NCBI RefSeq assembly: GCF_002095475.1
Contig: NZ_MLFR01000001.1
Location: forward strand, 558,001-622,000
Reading direction: 5' to 3'
DNA length: 64,000 nt
Source: Pantoea rwandensis
GTDB lineage: Bacteria > Pseudomonadota > Gammaproteobacteria > Enterobacterales > Enterobacteriaceae
How positions within the stretch are numbered: position 1 is the stretch's first letter; the number at the start of each line of letters is the position of its first letter. The translations under genes were made by a program, and so were the position numbers. Positions 8,183 to 17,491 of this stretch are shown in pieces. The notes beneath the pieces are model-generated. The model was not told the origin of the DNA and did no database searches. It saw only the letters and a list, made by a program, of their open reading frames with translations.

Positions 8183-9385
8183 TTAATTAAAGAACTTAAT
8201 ATCCGTTGGCGTGGAAATTTTCGCCGCATCACCTGCGGCTTTCAGTTCACCGCTATTCGCATCGAAATGGAACAGGGAAATATTGTTAGTAAACACGTTC
8301 GTCACGTAGAGATATTTGCCACTGCTATCGAATGCAAACGCACGCGGCTCAATACCGTTGGCTTTATAGCTCATCGGCTTACCTAACATGCCATCTGCTT
8401 CAATTTTAAACACCAGCAATTTATTATCTGAGCCACGGTTCGCCGCAATAACAAATTTACCGTTCGGGCTTAAAATAATCCCTCCACCGCTACGATACGC
8501 CTCGCTGTTATTCTCGCTATTCAGCTTGATATGGGCAGCAGGTTCCAGACGATCCTGTTTAACGGCAAACACCACAATTTCACCTGCCATTTCAGTGGTG
8601 ACATAGGCGTGCTGACCATTCGGCGCAAACACCATATGGCGCGGTCCTGAACCTGCGGTGAAATTCACATCACGCGCACTGTCAGCCTCAAGCGGTTGTG
8701 CTTTGTCAGCGTGATAGCGGTAGGCGTGGAGTTTGTCGCCACCGAGGTCGGCGGCGTAGAGATACTTACCGTCATGAGTAAAGGTAGTGGAGTGTGCATG
8801 TCCACCGTCCTGACGCCCTTTAACTGCTCCGGTGCCGTGCTCAAAGGCAAAATGCTGAACCTGCTCGCCCAGTTTGCCATCGTGATGAATCGGGAAGACC
8901 GACACACCTGCTCCGCCTTTTGCCACGGAGTAGTTCGCCACAAACAGGAACTTGCCGTCCGGACTGATGGTCGCATGCGTCGGCTGCTGGCCGTGACTGT
9001 CCACCACATTCAGCACCTGCACCTTGCCACTTCTATCAATGCTCAGCGCGGTCACCGCACCGGCGTTCTCTTCATTAGTGGTATAGGCAAAACGTCCATC
9101 GCGGGATTTCACAATCCACGACGGGCTTTTCATTTTGATCACATCGAGTGGTGTCAGCGTACCGTCGCTGTTCACTTTTAGGCGGTATAAACCTTCGCTG
9201 GGATGATCGGGTTTCTGTTCTGAAGGCGCATCTGGAATCGACGTCCAGGTCCCCACTAATGCTGTTTGATGATGTTCCGCGGCATTTGCCATAGTGCTCC
9301 CCGCCAGTGAAAAAACAGCTAGGGATAATGCCATGGTTATGTTTGTGGCTAAACCGCTGCGTACGGTTTTTTTATTTCTATTCAT
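8183..9385 (-). CDS. Exported seven-bladed beta-propeller lactonase-family protein
   Basis: 400 aa. A signal peptide covers about residues 1-35 (ends TMANA-AEHH). The rest repeats the blade motif of the lactonase/YkgB-Pgl family (PF10282): SPDGKFLFVANY, THDGKYLYAADLGGDKLHAY, GSGPRHMVFAPNGQHAYV and SGKYLYVTN. Cytoplasmic E. coli Pgl hydrolyses 6-phosphogluconolactone, but an exported member would meet a different substrate, perhaps an aldonolactone or cyclic lactone outside the inner membrane. The gene lies downstream of the C45 amidase gene on the same strand after a 100-bp gap, so it may be in the same operon or independent. Confidence 0.8.
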   Translation of the reverse strand: MNRNKKTVRSGLATNITMALSLAVFSLAGSTMANAAEHHQTALVGTWTSIPDAPSEQKPDHPSEGLYRLKVNSDGTLTPLDVIKMKSPSWIVKSRDGRFAYTTNEENAGAVTALSIDRSGKVQVLNVVDSHGQQPTHATISPDGKFLFVANYSVAKGGAGVSVFPIHHDGKLGEQVQHFAFEHGTGAVKGRQDGGHAHSTTFTHDGKYLYAADLGGDKLHAYRYHADKAQPLEADSARDVNFTAGSGPRHMVFAPNGQHAYVTTEMAGEIVVFAVKQDRLEPAAHIKLNSENNSEAYRSGGGIILSPNGKFVIAANRGSDNKLLVFKIEADGMLGKPMSYKANGIEPRAFAFDSSGKYLYVTNVFTNNISLFHFDANSGELKAAGDAAKISTPTDIKFFN

Positions 9386-9487
9386 TTTAGTACCCCACCA
9401 TAATCGGAATGTTTAACGACTATAGTGGGATTGATTTGAATAGCGTCCGGCTTAAGTGACCGGGTTCACAATATAGCAGATTAAAAT

Positions 9488-10522
9488 TTAGGAAATCGTG
9501 CCGTTTAATTCTGCCTCATGTCGATCCAAGGTAAATATCTGCCAGATCACCTGATTGGCATGCAGAGTAAATACCGCCGTCGCCAGAGTATTCTCTTCAT
9601 CTGGATCACAGGGCGAGAGGCGATAAATCGGCAACACGGCATCATGCTGATCGGAAAGAATCTCTGTTGCCTCCGCCCCATCAAGATGAGATTGCGTCTC
9701 CAGCCATGCGATTAACCGTTGTTGGCGTGAGTGGGAACTGTCTGTGATCACCTGCTCAACCGCATCAAGTTGCGGGTGGATCAGGTGATTAGCATGGGCA
9801 AAAACTGCGTTCAAGGGTGTGACCGAACAGCCTGAACCTGTGGCTTCCACGCTGAACAGGCGGCTGTCGCCCATCTGCCCTAACGTATGGTGAAAGGCCC
9901 CCGCTCTCGGTGCCGCCGTCAGAATGGTGATGGCCTCGTCTAAGGTCGCTGCATTGAGCGCGGCACGCGCCAGAATCTGGCGTGGCATTCCACTCGGACG
10001 GTACACGGCGCGAATGTTATTCACCGTATTCACCACGCCTTTTTCGTTAACGGCAAAGGTATGCCCGCAAATCGAACCCGGATAAGCAAAACTGGTGAAC
10101 GCCAGACCCTCATCTGGGGTGATAGTCACGATGGCGCAGTCATCACGCAGCTGTGGGAAACCGTCTTCATTGTGCGCAATAATCAATTCCCCCTCAGTGC
10201 TTCTTCCCGCGACCGTGGTACAGCCATCAGAGGTTGAGCGCACCAAATCGCCACGACAGTTCCAGGCAAACACCTCATCAAGCGGTGCTCCCAAGCCCTC
10301 GGCTAATCCCTCTAGCTCCTGCCAGATGAGCGGATACTGCGACTGCACGAGCGATCGCATGCTCTGAGTCTGTGCAGTGTCTTTCATGGCGGTCACAGTT
10401 TGCCACAACATCGTTTGCGTGAGTTTGGCATGCCAGGCCTCACGACCAAACGCACCAAGTTGCTGACCGATTGCAAAAGCGGAACCACGGATTGCGAGTT
10501 TTTTCATATTGTTATCATTCAC
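9488..10522 (-). CDS. C45 family Ntn-hydrolase (acyl-CoA:6-APA acyltransferase-like amidase)
   Basis: 344 aa. DGCTT at residues 99-103 gives the nucleophile Cys101, which becomes the new N terminus after self-cleavage in C45 enzymes. Around it are ALDEVFAWNCRGDL-type sequence and downstream IIAHNEDGFPQ, PGSICGHTFAVNEKGV and NTVNNIRA, the usual family pattern. Known relatives move or remove acyl groups on amide nitrogen (isopenicillin N acyltransferase, carcinine hydrolase Tan). It starts 6 bp after the transporter ATPase gene, so its substrate is probably what that importer brings in, for example an N-acyl amino acid or beta-alanyl conjugate. No signal peptide is seen, so it acts in the cytoplasm. 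Confidence 0.82.
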   Translation of the reverse strand: MNDNNMKKLAIRGSAFAIGQQLGAFGREAWHAKLTQTMLWQTVTAMKDTAQTQSMRSLVQSQYPLIWQELEGLAEGLGAPLDEVFAWNCRGDLVRSTSDGCTTVAGRSTEGELIIAHNEDGFPQLRDDCAIVTITPDEGLAFTSFAYPGSICGHTFAVNEKGVVNTVNNIRAVYRPSGMPRQILARAALNAATLDEAITILTAAPRAGAFHHTLGQMGDSRLFSVEATGSGCSVTPLNAVFAHANHLIHPQLDAVEQVITDSSHSRQQRLIAWLETQSHLDGAEATEILSDQHDAVLPIYRLSPCDPDEENTLATAVFTLHANQVIWQIFTLDRHEAELNGTIS

Positions 10523-10528
10523 TTCTGT

Positions 10529-11257
10529 TCAGGATACGTGTTGCAAAAATTCTTTCAGACGCGGATTACTACTGGCAGTGAGCAGCATATCAGGTGAACC
10601 ATCTTCGGCAATGGTGCCGCCATCAATAAAGATCAAGCGTGAAGCGACATCGCGGGCAAAGCCGATTTCATGGGTCACAATCACCATGGTCATGCCCTCT
10701 TCAGCCAGCGAACGCATCACCTTTAAAACTTCATGCCGCAGTTCAGGGTCCAGCGCTGAAGTCGGCTCATCGAACAGCATCATTTTCGGTTTCACCGCCA
10801 ATGCACGCGCAATCGCCACGCGCTGCTGCTGGCCGCCAGAAAGTTCTGAAGGATAATGATTGGCGCGCTCGCGCAAACCAACACGATCTAGTAGCGCCAG
10901 TGCCTGTTCACGCGCCGCCGCTTTGCTCTGCTTGCGAACGCGCACCGGGCCGAACATCACATTCTCTAGCGCGGTCAGATGGGGGAACAGATGGAACTGC
11001 TGAAACACCATGCCTGCTTCGCGGCGAATATCACACTCATTGGCGTGCGGATCGGTAATATGCATTCCCGCCACCAGCAGCGTGCCGGAAGAGATCTCCT
11101 CCAGCTTATTGATGCAACGCAACAGCGTCGATTTTCCCGAACCAGAAGGCCCGATGATCACCACCACTTCGCCTGATTCAATTTTTAAATTGATGTTATG
11201 CAGTACCTGAGTGGAGCCGAAATTTTTCGACACCGCGCTAAATTCAACCATGCTCAT
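10529..11257 (-). CDS. Polar amino-acid ABC transporter ATP-binding protein (GlnQ/HisP-like)
   Basis: 242 aa from the ATG at 11257, which overlaps the stop of the permease gene (ATGA); the frame is open further upstream but that would run into the permease. It has Walker [11 protein letters not shown]-loop, signature LSGGQQQR and Walker [15 protein letters not shown], plus the switch His (VTHEI), as in PAAT-family ATPases. It powers the importer formed with the permease and binding protein encoded just upstream. Confidence 0.92.
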   Translation of the reverse strand: MSMVEFSAVSKNFGSTQVLHNINLKIESGEVVVIIGPSGSGKSTLLRCINKLEEISSGTLLVAGMHITDPHANECDIRREAGMVFQQFHLFPHLTALENVMFGPVRVRKQSKAAAREQALALLDRVGLRERANHYPSELSGGQQQRVAIARALAVKPKMMLFDEPTSALDPELRHEVLKVMRSLAEEGMTMVIVTHEIGFARDVASRLIFIDGGTIAEDGSPDMLLTASSNPRLKEFLQHVS

Positions 11258-11913
11258 AAAATATGGATCCTTTTCTCCAGTTGCTTTAGCAGGAAACTCA
11301 GGCACAACGTGACTATCAGATAAATCATTGCCACCGCCGTCCAGACTTCCAGCGCACGAAAATTACCGGCAATAATTTCTTGCCCTTGACGCGTCAATTC
11401 CGCCACACCAATAACAATAAATAGCGAAGTATCCTTAATACTAATAATCCACTGATTGCCCAATGCAGGGATCATCCGGCGTAATGCCAACGGCATGATG
11501 ACATGCCATACGGTACTGCGCTGTGACAATCCCATCGCCAGACTGGCTTCTTTAAAGCCTTTATTGATAGAGAGGATTGCACCGCGAGTAATCTCAGCAA
11601 TATAAGCCCCTGAGTTAATGGTGATGGTCACAATGGCAGCCGTAACAGGATCAATACGAATTGGCATGACCATCGGCAGCGCAAAGTAAATAAACATCAC
11701 TTGCACCATAATTGGCGTACCACGAATTAACTCAACAAACACCAGTGAAACTATCTTTGAAATTCTTCCACCCAGTGCACGACAGGTTCCCGCCAACAGT
11801 CCAATCACAAAACCGCCCAGCAATCCGGACAAAGAAATAATCAGTGTGAGCTGTAATCCTTGCAAAAGCAGCGGCAGGGATTCCCAAATATATTTACTTT
11901 CAAAATTCATCAT
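11254..11913 (-). CDS. Polar amino-acid ABC transporter permease (GlnP/HisM-like)
   Basis: 219 aa integral membrane protein with about five helices. The HEQQ-type start ([15 protein letters not shown]), RGTPIMVQ and the EAA loop [19 protein letters not shown] mark the PAAT permease family. There is only one permease gene, so it would work as a homodimer as GlnP does. The gene ends in a 4-bp overlap with the ATPase gene and starts about 48 bp after the binding-protein gene. Confidence 0.92.
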   Translation of the reverse strand: MMNFESKYIWESLPLLLQGLQLTLIISLSGLLGGFVIGLLAGTCRALGGRISKIVSLVFVELIRGTPIMVQVMFIYFALPMVMPIRIDPVTAAIVTITINSGAYIAEITRGAILSINKGFKEASLAMGLSQRSTVWHVIMPLALRRMIPALGNQWIISIKDTSLFIVIGVAELTRQGQEIIAGNFRALEVWTAVAMIYLIVTLCLSFLLKQLEKRIHIL

Positions 11914-11961
11914 TCTACCCGTAAAAAAGAAACGAGGTCGGATTGCTCCGACCTGGCGGGG

Positions 11962-12714
11962 TTATTTCGGTTGCTTAGCAAACCACTTCACGTAAATCTT
12001 GCTGTAAGTACCGTCGGCACGCAACGCCTGCAGTGCGGCATTAACCTTTGGCGTCAGGCTGCTGTTTTTCTGCATCGCAAAGCCATACTGTTGTGGCAGA
12101 ATGCTGTCCGTCTCGCCCGTGGATTTTACCTTGCCATCACCAGCCGTTTTTACGTAGAAGAGCACATTAGGTGAATCATGAACGACGGCATCGAGATTAC
12201 CTGCCTGCAAATCAAGATAAGCGTTATCAATATTTGGGAATTCAACATAGTTTGCCTTGTATTTGCTTTTCATAAAACTGGCTGCCGCAGTTCCTTGCTT
12301 CAGGCCCACTTTCTTCCCGGCTAAATCACTGAACTTGGTAATAGTATTGTCGCTACTTTTTACCGCCATCAGTAAATCGGCGTCATAATATCCTTCGCTG
12401 AAATCGACTACCTGTTTACGCGCATCGGTAATCGTAATACCCGCCATTGCGACATCCAGATTGCGTGATTGCAAACCAGGAATCAGCCCGCCGAAATCCA
12501 TCGGGCGTAATTCGTAGCTGACATTCATTTTCCTGGCGATGGCATCCCATAAATCAATATCAAAACCGACGTATTTATCGCCTTGCTTAAACTCAAAAGG
12601 TACAAAAGCGGTATCAACGCCAACGGTTAATTTATCTTGTGCCGCCGCAACAAAACTGGCGGAACATGCCACCAGTGCTAATGTAACTTTCAGTTTCTTA
12701 AATAATGAAGACAT
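11962..12714 (-). CDS. Periplasmic amino-acid binding protein, GlnH paralogue
   Basis: 250 aa from ATG 12714, preceded by CTGAGGGTTATT; an upstream in-frame ATG (12756) has no ribosome site. A signal peptide ends near ASFVAAA. The mature protein resembles E. coli GlnH throughout: DTAFVPFEFKQGDKYVGFD, LRPMDFGGLIPGLQ, MAGITITDARK, DFSEGYY and FPNIDNAYLDLQAG. These residues form the glutamine pocket in GlnH, but the catabolic neighbours suggest a related ligand. Glutamine cannot be excluded. Confidence 0.88.
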   Translation of the reverse strand: MSSLFKKLKVTLALVACSASFVAAAQDKLTVGVDTAFVPFEFKQGDKYVGFDIDLWDAIARKMNVSYELRPMDFGGLIPGLQSRNLDVAMAGITITDARKQVVDFSEGYYDADLLMAVKSSDNTITKFSDLAGKKVGLKQGTAAASFMKSKYKANYVEFPNIDNAYLDLQAGNLDAVVHDSPNVLFYVKTAGDGKVKSTGETDSILPQQYGFAMQKNSSLTPKVNAALQALRADGTYSKIYVKWFAKQPK

Positions 12715-12806
12715 AATAACCCTCAGCGTCAGTGAAATAGCGTGCATGAATGTCATCCGGCGAAATATATCGACGGTAGTTGAAAATGAAAAAGTGTTGT
12801 TATTTA

Positions 12807-12826
12807 GGGCACACTATAATGCGCCC
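12807..12826. promoter_or_regulatory. Imperfect 20-bp palindrome before the amino-acid importer genes
   Basis: GGGCACACTATAATGCGCCC is a near-dyad in the gap between the CMD-like gene and the binding-protein gene. It may be an operator for a second promoter that drives the transporter and amidase genes separately from the aminotransferase. Which regulator would bind is unknown. Confidence 0.35.
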
Positions 12827-12842
12827 AAATTAAAACGAAATA

Positions 12843-13397
12843 TTATGCGGGGATAATATCATCCCAGGTGTTGGGTACCGGCGTCTGTGCGCCGTTCATT
12901 ATCATCGAGAGAAAACTGTAATAACCATTGATGCCGATCAGATCCACTACGCCCTTTTCGCCCCATAAATCGATGGCTTGTTGCCAGGTGGCATCACTGA
13001 CCTTTTGCTGCTGATGTAACTGTTGGCAAAAGTGATAAATCACCCACTCATCCGCTTGGAGATCCTCGGGTAGACGCTTCTCATTGATCGCCTGCACCGC
13101 GGTGGCAGAAACGCCCTTTTCACGGGCTATCGGCGCATGAATCGCCCATTCAACCGGCTGCGACCAGTGCCGGGCGGTCATCAAAATCGCCAGCTCAGAG
13201 AGGCGCTGTCCCAGCGCACTGCGATAACGTAGGTATTCCCCCATGCGCTGTGCGTGTGCCATCAACTCGGGGCTGCGCAATAGCGGCTCGAAGGGTGGCA
13301 GCAGCGCACCGCGCGGCCCATTGATAATCTCTTCGGCTAATGCGCGCTGCTGATCGTCCCACTCATGTTCCGCCAGCGGTGGCAAACGATTGTTCAT
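12843..13397 (-). CDS. Carboxymuconolactone decarboxylase-like (CMD/AhpD-fold) protein
   Basis: 184 aa all-helical protein. PPFEPLLRSPELMAHAQRMGEYLRYRSAL, LSELAILMTARHW, EWAIHAPIAREKGVS and GINGYYSFLSMIMNG match the CMD-domain family of decarboxylases and peroxidase-like proteins. The AhpD redox Cys pair is absent, so a lyase or isomerase-type role is more likely than peroxide reduction. The start overlaps the aminotransferase stop by 4 bp (ATGA), so the two products probably act on the same pathway. The reaction is unknown. Confidence 0.78.
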   Translation of the reverse strand: MNNRLPPLAEHEWDDQQRALAEEIINGPRGALLPPFEPLLRSPELMAHAQRMGEYLRYRSALGQRLSELAILMTARHWSQPVEWAIHAPIAREKGVSATAVQAINEKRLPEDLQADEWVIYHFCQQLHQQQKVSDATWQQAIDLWGEKGVVDLIGINGYYSFLSMIMNGAQTPVPNTWDDIIPA

Positions 13398-14722
13398 AAT
13401 TTACTCGTCTCTTCGCGAATCACGGTGTTCAATGTGTCCACCACGAAGTCGAGTTGGCTGGCGGTGATGATAAACGGCGGTGCGATTAAAATGTGGTCGC
13501 CATATTGCCCGTCAATCGTTCCCCCCATCGGGTAGACCATCAACCCACGTGACATACAGTTGGCTTTAATCGCCGCATGCAGTTTCAGATTCGGATCAAA
13601 CGGCGTTTTGCTAGCTTTGTCACGCACCAGTTCAACACCGGCGAACAAGCCTCGTCCGCGCGTATCCCCCACATGCGGTAATTCGCCCAGCACTTCATGC
13701 AGTGTCTTTTGCAGGTAATCGCCCTGCTGCTGGACGGCCTGTAGCAGGTTATCGCGCTCAATCACCTGCTGCACTGCCAGCGCGGCGGAAGCGGCGGTGG
13801 CGTGACAAATGTAAGTGTGACCGTGCTGGAACAGCCCGCTGCCAGCTTGCAGCGCTGAGACAATTTTCTCGCTCGCCAATACGGCGCCGATCGGCTGATA
13901 GCCGCCCCCCAGCCCCTTAGCGATGGTCACCAAATCGGGCACGACGTCATCTTGTTCGAATGCATACAGTGTCCCGGTGCGTCCCATGCCACACATCACT
14001 TCATCCGCGATATACAGGATGCCGTATTTGTCGCACAGGCTGCGTACACCCTTCAGATAGCCTGGCGTGGGTGGCGTAGCACCGGTAGTCGCACCGACCA
14101 CCGTTTCAGCACAAAAGCCGATAATGGTGTCTGGCCCCGCCTCAACTATCGCCTGCTCCAACTCGGTCAGCAGACGTTCAGTATATTGCTGCTGGGTTTC
14201 GTCAGCGCGACGATCGCGGTACTCATTGCAGGCTGAAACACGAATGACGTCGATCAGCAAGGGGGCAAACTGGCGGCGACGCCATTCGTTGCCACCCACG
14301 GCTAACGCGCCAAGGGTATTGCCATGATAGCTCTGTTTGCGGGCGATAAATTTGGTACGTGCCGGCTGACCAATCTCAACGAAGTACTGGCGCGCCAGTT
14401 TGAGTGCGGTTTCAACCGCTTCTGAACCACCGGAGACGAAATAAGCGTAATTGAGATCGCCAGGCGCGGTGCGCGTCAGCTGTTCTGCCAGTTGCTCGAC
14501 GGTGTCACTGGTGAAGAAGCTGGTGTGGGCATAAGCCAGTTGATCGATCTGACGGTGCATCGCCGCCAGTACATCAGGATGCGCGTGACCTAAACAGGAA
14601 ACGGCGGCACCACCACAGGCATCAAGATACTGTTTTCCTTGTGCATCATAGATGTACGCCCCCTGCGCGCGAGCTGCCACGACGGGTGTGCTGCGCAAAC
14701 TGCGGTGAATGATATGGCTCAT
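13394..14722 (-). CDS. Class III PLP-dependent aminotransferase
   Basis: 442 aa from ATG 14722, which follows CAGGAGCAGGACCCAGC; an earlier ATG at 14764 lacks such a site. It has YIYDAQGKQYLDACGGAAVSCLGH at the front, FVSGGSEAVETALKLARQ for cofactor phosphate binding, and IADEVMCGMGRTG with DLVTIAKGLGGGYQPIGAV, where the Lys of AKGLGGG holds PLP. It belongs to the omega-aminotransferase group, which moves amino groups from omega-amino acids, diamines or amino alcohols. It is the first gene after the putative operator at 14835-14851. Its substrate is presumably released by the C45 amidase. Confidence 0.88.
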   Translation of the reverse strand: MSHIIHRSLRSTPVVAARAQGAYIYDAQGKQYLDACGGAAVSCLGHAHPDVLAAMHRQIDQLAYAHTSFFTSDTVEQLAEQLTRTAPGDLNYAYFVSGGSEAVETALKLARQYFVEIGQPARTKFIARKQSYHGNTLGALAVGGNEWRRRQFAPLLIDVIRVSACNEYRDRRADETQQQYTERLLTELEQAIVEAGPDTIIGFCAETVVGATTGATPPTPGYLKGVRSLCDKYGILYIADEVMCGMGRTGTLYAFEQDDVVPDLVTIAKGLGGGYQPIGAVLASEKIVSALQAGSGLFQHGHTYICHATAASAALAVQQVIERDNLLQAVQQQGDYLQKTLHEVLGELPHVGDTRGRGLFAGVELVRDKASKTPFDPNLKLHAAIKANCMSRGLMVYPMGGTIDGQYGDHILIAPPFIITASQLDFVVDTLNTVIREETSKL

Positions 14723-14771
14723 GCTGGGTCCTGCTCCTGAATACACTGTGTTAATGAAGTGCATCTTGCAG

Positions 14772-14851
14772 GATTCATTTGGATCACGTCAACGCAATTG
14801 TGATTCAAATGCATTCTGTTTTCTTATGACAGATACAAATGAATCATTTGT
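14772..14851. promoter_or_regulatory. Operator cluster between RpiR and aminotransferase genes
   Basis: ACAAATGAATCATTTGT (14835-14851) is a perfect 17-bp dyad touching the stop codon of the RpiR gene. Two related words lie closer to the aminotransferase start: GATTCATTTGGATCAC (14772-14787) and GTGATTCAAATGCATTC (14800-14816). Repeated ATTCATTTG/CAAATGAAT units suggest binding by the adjacent RpiR regulator. Confidence 0.55.
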
Positions 14852-15708
14852 CAGGATTTGCCTGGCACCACGTAAGCTCCGGAATCAATCAAATAGCGTT
14901 CGGCGTTTTCGATTTTGGTGACAGCATCACGACCGTGGCGAGCCACCAGCATCGCCAGCAGGCACTCCGCCAGCCCCATACCGGAAACCACTGAAGGGAA
15001 AAACGATGGGCTGTCAATGGAGAACAGCAACGTGCAGTCGGCTGCTTGGGCTAACGGCGAGACCGGCGAATCCGTGATGGCAATGATCGTCGCACCCGCT
15101 TGCTGGGCCGCGTGCAAGACATCCAGCGACTCACGCGAATAGGGTGCAAAGCTAGTGAGTAAGACGCAATCTTGTGCGGTTAACTCACGGGTGAATACCT
15201 CAATGTTGCTTGCCAGTCCATCGATCAACGACACCTGCCGATTGAACAGTCGATAGACATAAAACAGTGACCAGGCAATAGGAAAACTGGCGCGGAAGCC
15301 GCAAATGTAGACATTATCTGACGCGTCCAGCAGTGAAACAGCCTGCTCCATCGCCTGATGGTTTTCATTCTGTGTAAAGGCCAGATTCGCCTGATGCGCC
15401 TGAAACACCTCTTCATACAGCTGTGGCTGGGTGCCTTTGGCAATCAGTTTCTCGGCTTTGGATACGTATGTATCATTACGCAGTCCAAGATCATCAATGA
15501 AAGCATCTTTCAGTTCGCCCCAGCCGTTGTAACCCAAGCGTTGCGCTAAGCGCAGTAGCGTAGCCGGTTTCACCCCGGCTTCCAGCGCGAAGGCTCGCAT
15601 CGATAGCACCACTAACTGATTGGTATTTTGCAGCGAGAATTCAGCGGCGCGTTGCAATTCAGGCGATAGCTGACTGAATTGGCTGACGATATTTTCCCGT
15701 AGGTTCAT
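14851..15708 (-). CDS. MurR/RpiR-family transcriptional regulator
   Basis: 285 aa. The N-terminal RpiR helix-turn-helix (about residues 1-77) includes ALEAGVKPATLLRLAQRLGYNGW, and a C-terminal SIS sugar-isomerase-like domain (about 110-260) includes VYICGFRASFPIAWSLFYVYRLF and TSFAPYSRESLDVLHAAQQAG. SIS domains usually bind phosphosugars, but this subgroup is also found with amino-acid catabolism genes. It is directly upstream of the aminotransferase gene on the same strand, with operator-like dyads between, and is the likely regulator of that operon. Confidence 0.88.
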   Translation of the reverse strand: MNLRENIVSQFSQLSPELQRAAEFSLQNTNQLVVLSMRAFALEAGVKPATLLRLAQRLGYNGWGELKDAFIDDLGLRNDTYVSKAEKLIAKGTQPQLYEEVFQAHQANLAFTQNENHQAMEQAVSLLDASDNVYICGFRASFPIAWSLFYVYRLFNRQVSLIDGLASNIEVFTRELTAQDCVLLTSFAPYSRESLDVLHAAQQAGATIIAITDSPVSPLAQAADCTLLFSIDSPSFFPSVVSGMGLAECLLAMLVARHGRDAVTKIENAERYLIDSGAYVVPGKS

Positions 15709-15906
15709 GGTGTTTGGTCTTTAGTCACAGTTGAATGCATATAAACATAATTGCAGCGATGAGAAAACAAGGCCGGGTAAATCGAGCCTCCTTACACGCA
15801 TGATTTTCACGGCAACGGCGTACGGTATTGCGCAATTCTTTCCAATACCCCCAAGGCCATGTCGTGGTTAAATGCCGTCAACCTATAAAACAACACTGGT
15901 TTCTCT

Positions 15907-16545
15907 ATGCTTCAGTTTTCAAATGGGTTTTTGTTGAGCTTATCGCTGTGTCTTGATATCGGGCTGGCAAATATTGCTATGATCACGTTGGCCATGCAGC
16001 GCGGTTACTTCCACGGTTTTTGGCTGGGGATTGGCACCTGTATAGGCGACTTGATTTACGCTGTACTGGCACTGGCGGGTATGGCTGTGGTGTTGCAATT
16101 TACCCCTGTACGTTGGGTGCTGTGGATCGGTGGAGGAGTATTGTTACTGTGGTTTGCGGGAAAAATGTTGATCGCCGCGTTGCGCAAAGACGCCGCGCTA
16201 CCTCCGACTGAGCAACAGCCTTATCGTTCTCTGCTGCGTGAATTCAGTCGTGGTGTGGTACTGGCGATGTCATCACCGACGGCGATTCTGTGGTTTGCCA
16301 GCGTAGGAGGTGCGCTAATTGCACGGATGGGACACGGCAGCGTGACGGCAACGTCTTCTTTCCTCGGCGGTTTTTTCATTGCGGGCGTGGTTTGGACCTG
16401 TGTGCTGTGCCTGGTTGGCAGCATGGGTGGAAAACTGCTCGGCCAGCGTCTGCTGAAATATTCCTATCTCGCTTCAGCGCTGATTTTCTGCTATTTCGCG
16501 GCGTACGTGATGGTGTCAGGCTATCGGGAATTTGTTCTGGGTTGA
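15907..16545 (+). CDS. LysE/RhtB-family amino-acid exporter
   Basis: 212 aa, six predicted membrane segments. LSLCLDIGLANIAMITLAMQRGYFHGFWLGIGTCIGDL and SPTAILWFASVGGALIARMG are typical of LysE translocators, which export amino acids, homoserine lactones or similar small molecules by proton exchange. The ribosome site before 15907 is weak. The 3' end overlaps the convergent AraC gene by 30 bp, an arrangement often seen for a LysE exporter and its regulator. Confidence 0.85.
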   Translation: MLQFSNGFLLSLSLCLDIGLANIAMITLAMQRGYFHGFWLGIGTCIGDLIYAVLALAGMAVVLQFTPVRWVLWIGGGVLLLWFAGKMLIAALRKDAALPPTEQQPYRSLLREFSRGVVLAMSSPTAILWFASVGGALIARMGHGSVTATSSFLGGFFIAGVVWTCVLCLVGSMGGKLLGQRLLKYSYLASALIFCYFAAYVMVSGYREFVLG

Positions 16546-17328
16546 GGCGATCTGTTGTGCATAGTGATGTGGCGTGGTGCCCATCACTTTGCGAAACGCG
16601 TTGATAAAGTGACTCTGATCGTAAAATCCCAGCTGCAGTGCCGCGTCCTGTGGATGCACCCGCTGGCGCAACAGTTCTCGAGCCCGGTTGAGTCGCAGCT
16701 GCATATGATACTGCAACGGCGGTAAACCGGTCAGCTGAGTGAAACGACGCACCAGATGATATTTACTCAGCCCGGCCAACTGCGCTAACGCATCGAGCTG
16801 TGGCTTTTGACTGAGATGGTTTAGCAAAAATTGTTTCACCTGCTGAATGATCTGCATATCACCCTGCTGCAAGCTGGCTTCATCTTCCAGTAACTCACCA
16901 CACAACCACAGGAGCTGTTGCTCCAGCAGTGTTTCACCCGCTTCACGCGCCACCTCGTCGAACCGACAAATCGCCTTAAATAAGCGTATATCATTGAATA
17001 CCCCTTCACGCAGTGCCGGCGCCTGCGTGCCACCCAGCAATTGGGTTAAGGTGGATTGCGGCAGATGAATACTGACAAAACTCACCGCTTGATGGCTGAA
17101 ATGTGAGGATTGGATTGACGTTGGGTTATAGAGAGTGACCTGTCCGGCGAACACGTCGCTGACCTTGCCATCCAGCCAGATCTCTTCGCGCCCGCTCAGA
17201 TTGGCGCAGATGACATACTCATCATGCAAATGACGTGGAAAGCGGCTGCCGCTGGCGTTTACGCGAGAACATTCAATGCCGTTATGGCTAAACCAGTCAG
17301 AAGATGAGAGCGACACGTTATAACCCAA
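16516..17328 (-). CDS. AraC-family transcriptional regulator (start uncertain)
   Basis: About 270 aa. The N-terminal cupin-like ligand domain has RFPRHLHDEYVICANLSGREEIW, and the C-terminal two helix-turn-helices run from about residue 170 (LAGLSKYHLVRRFTQLTGLPPLQYHMQLRLNRA split over both helices) to LGFYDQSHFINAFRKVMG. The frame is open back to an ATG at 17505, but that extension crosses a palindromic repeat at 17447-17476 and lacks family similarity. I therefore place the start at the TTG near 17328, with a GTG at 17316 as alternative. It probably controls the convergent LysE exporter gene. Confidence 0.75.
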   Translation of the reverse strand: MGYNVSLSSSDWFSHNGIECSRVNASGSRFPRHLHDEYVICANLSGREEIWLDGKVSDVFAGQVTLYNPTSIQSSHFSHQAVSFVSIHLPQSTLTQLLGGTQAPALREGVFNDIRLFKAICRFDEVAREAGETLLEQQLLWLCGELLEDEASLQQGDMQIIQQVKQFLLNHLSQKPQLDALAQLAGLSKYHLVRRFTQLTGLPPLQYHMQLRLNRARELLRQRVHPQDAALQLGFYDQSHFINAFRKVMGTTPHHYAQQIASTQNKFPIA

Positions 17329-17446
17329 TGAAAAGAGCAGGAAGTTATAACAGCATCGCTCCGTAAGAATTGCAATGCCGCCGATGACGTAAACGGTAGC
17401 GACAGGGTTTAACACGCGTCGGTTTATCTGCACGCCGCTGACTGAT

Positions 17447-17480
17447 GCGCAATAAATTGCGCTGCTGCAGCAGCGCGAGG
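17447..17480. repeat. Palindromic repeat, family B, copy 1
   Basis: GCGCAATAAATTGCGC (17447-17462) is a dyad that overlaps the perfect palindrome GCGCTGCTGCAGCAGCGC (17459-17476). Related words occur at 21635-21691, 37254-37435 and 56930-57001. It lies between the phosphatase and AraC genes. Confidence 0.6.
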
Positions 17481-17491
17481 ATTGTGATCTT

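Noticed and set aside
9440..9470. Partial family A end (GGCTTAAGTGAC) upstream of the lactonase gene
   Set aside because: Only about 12 bases match and no hairpin or core word is nearby; chance is likely.
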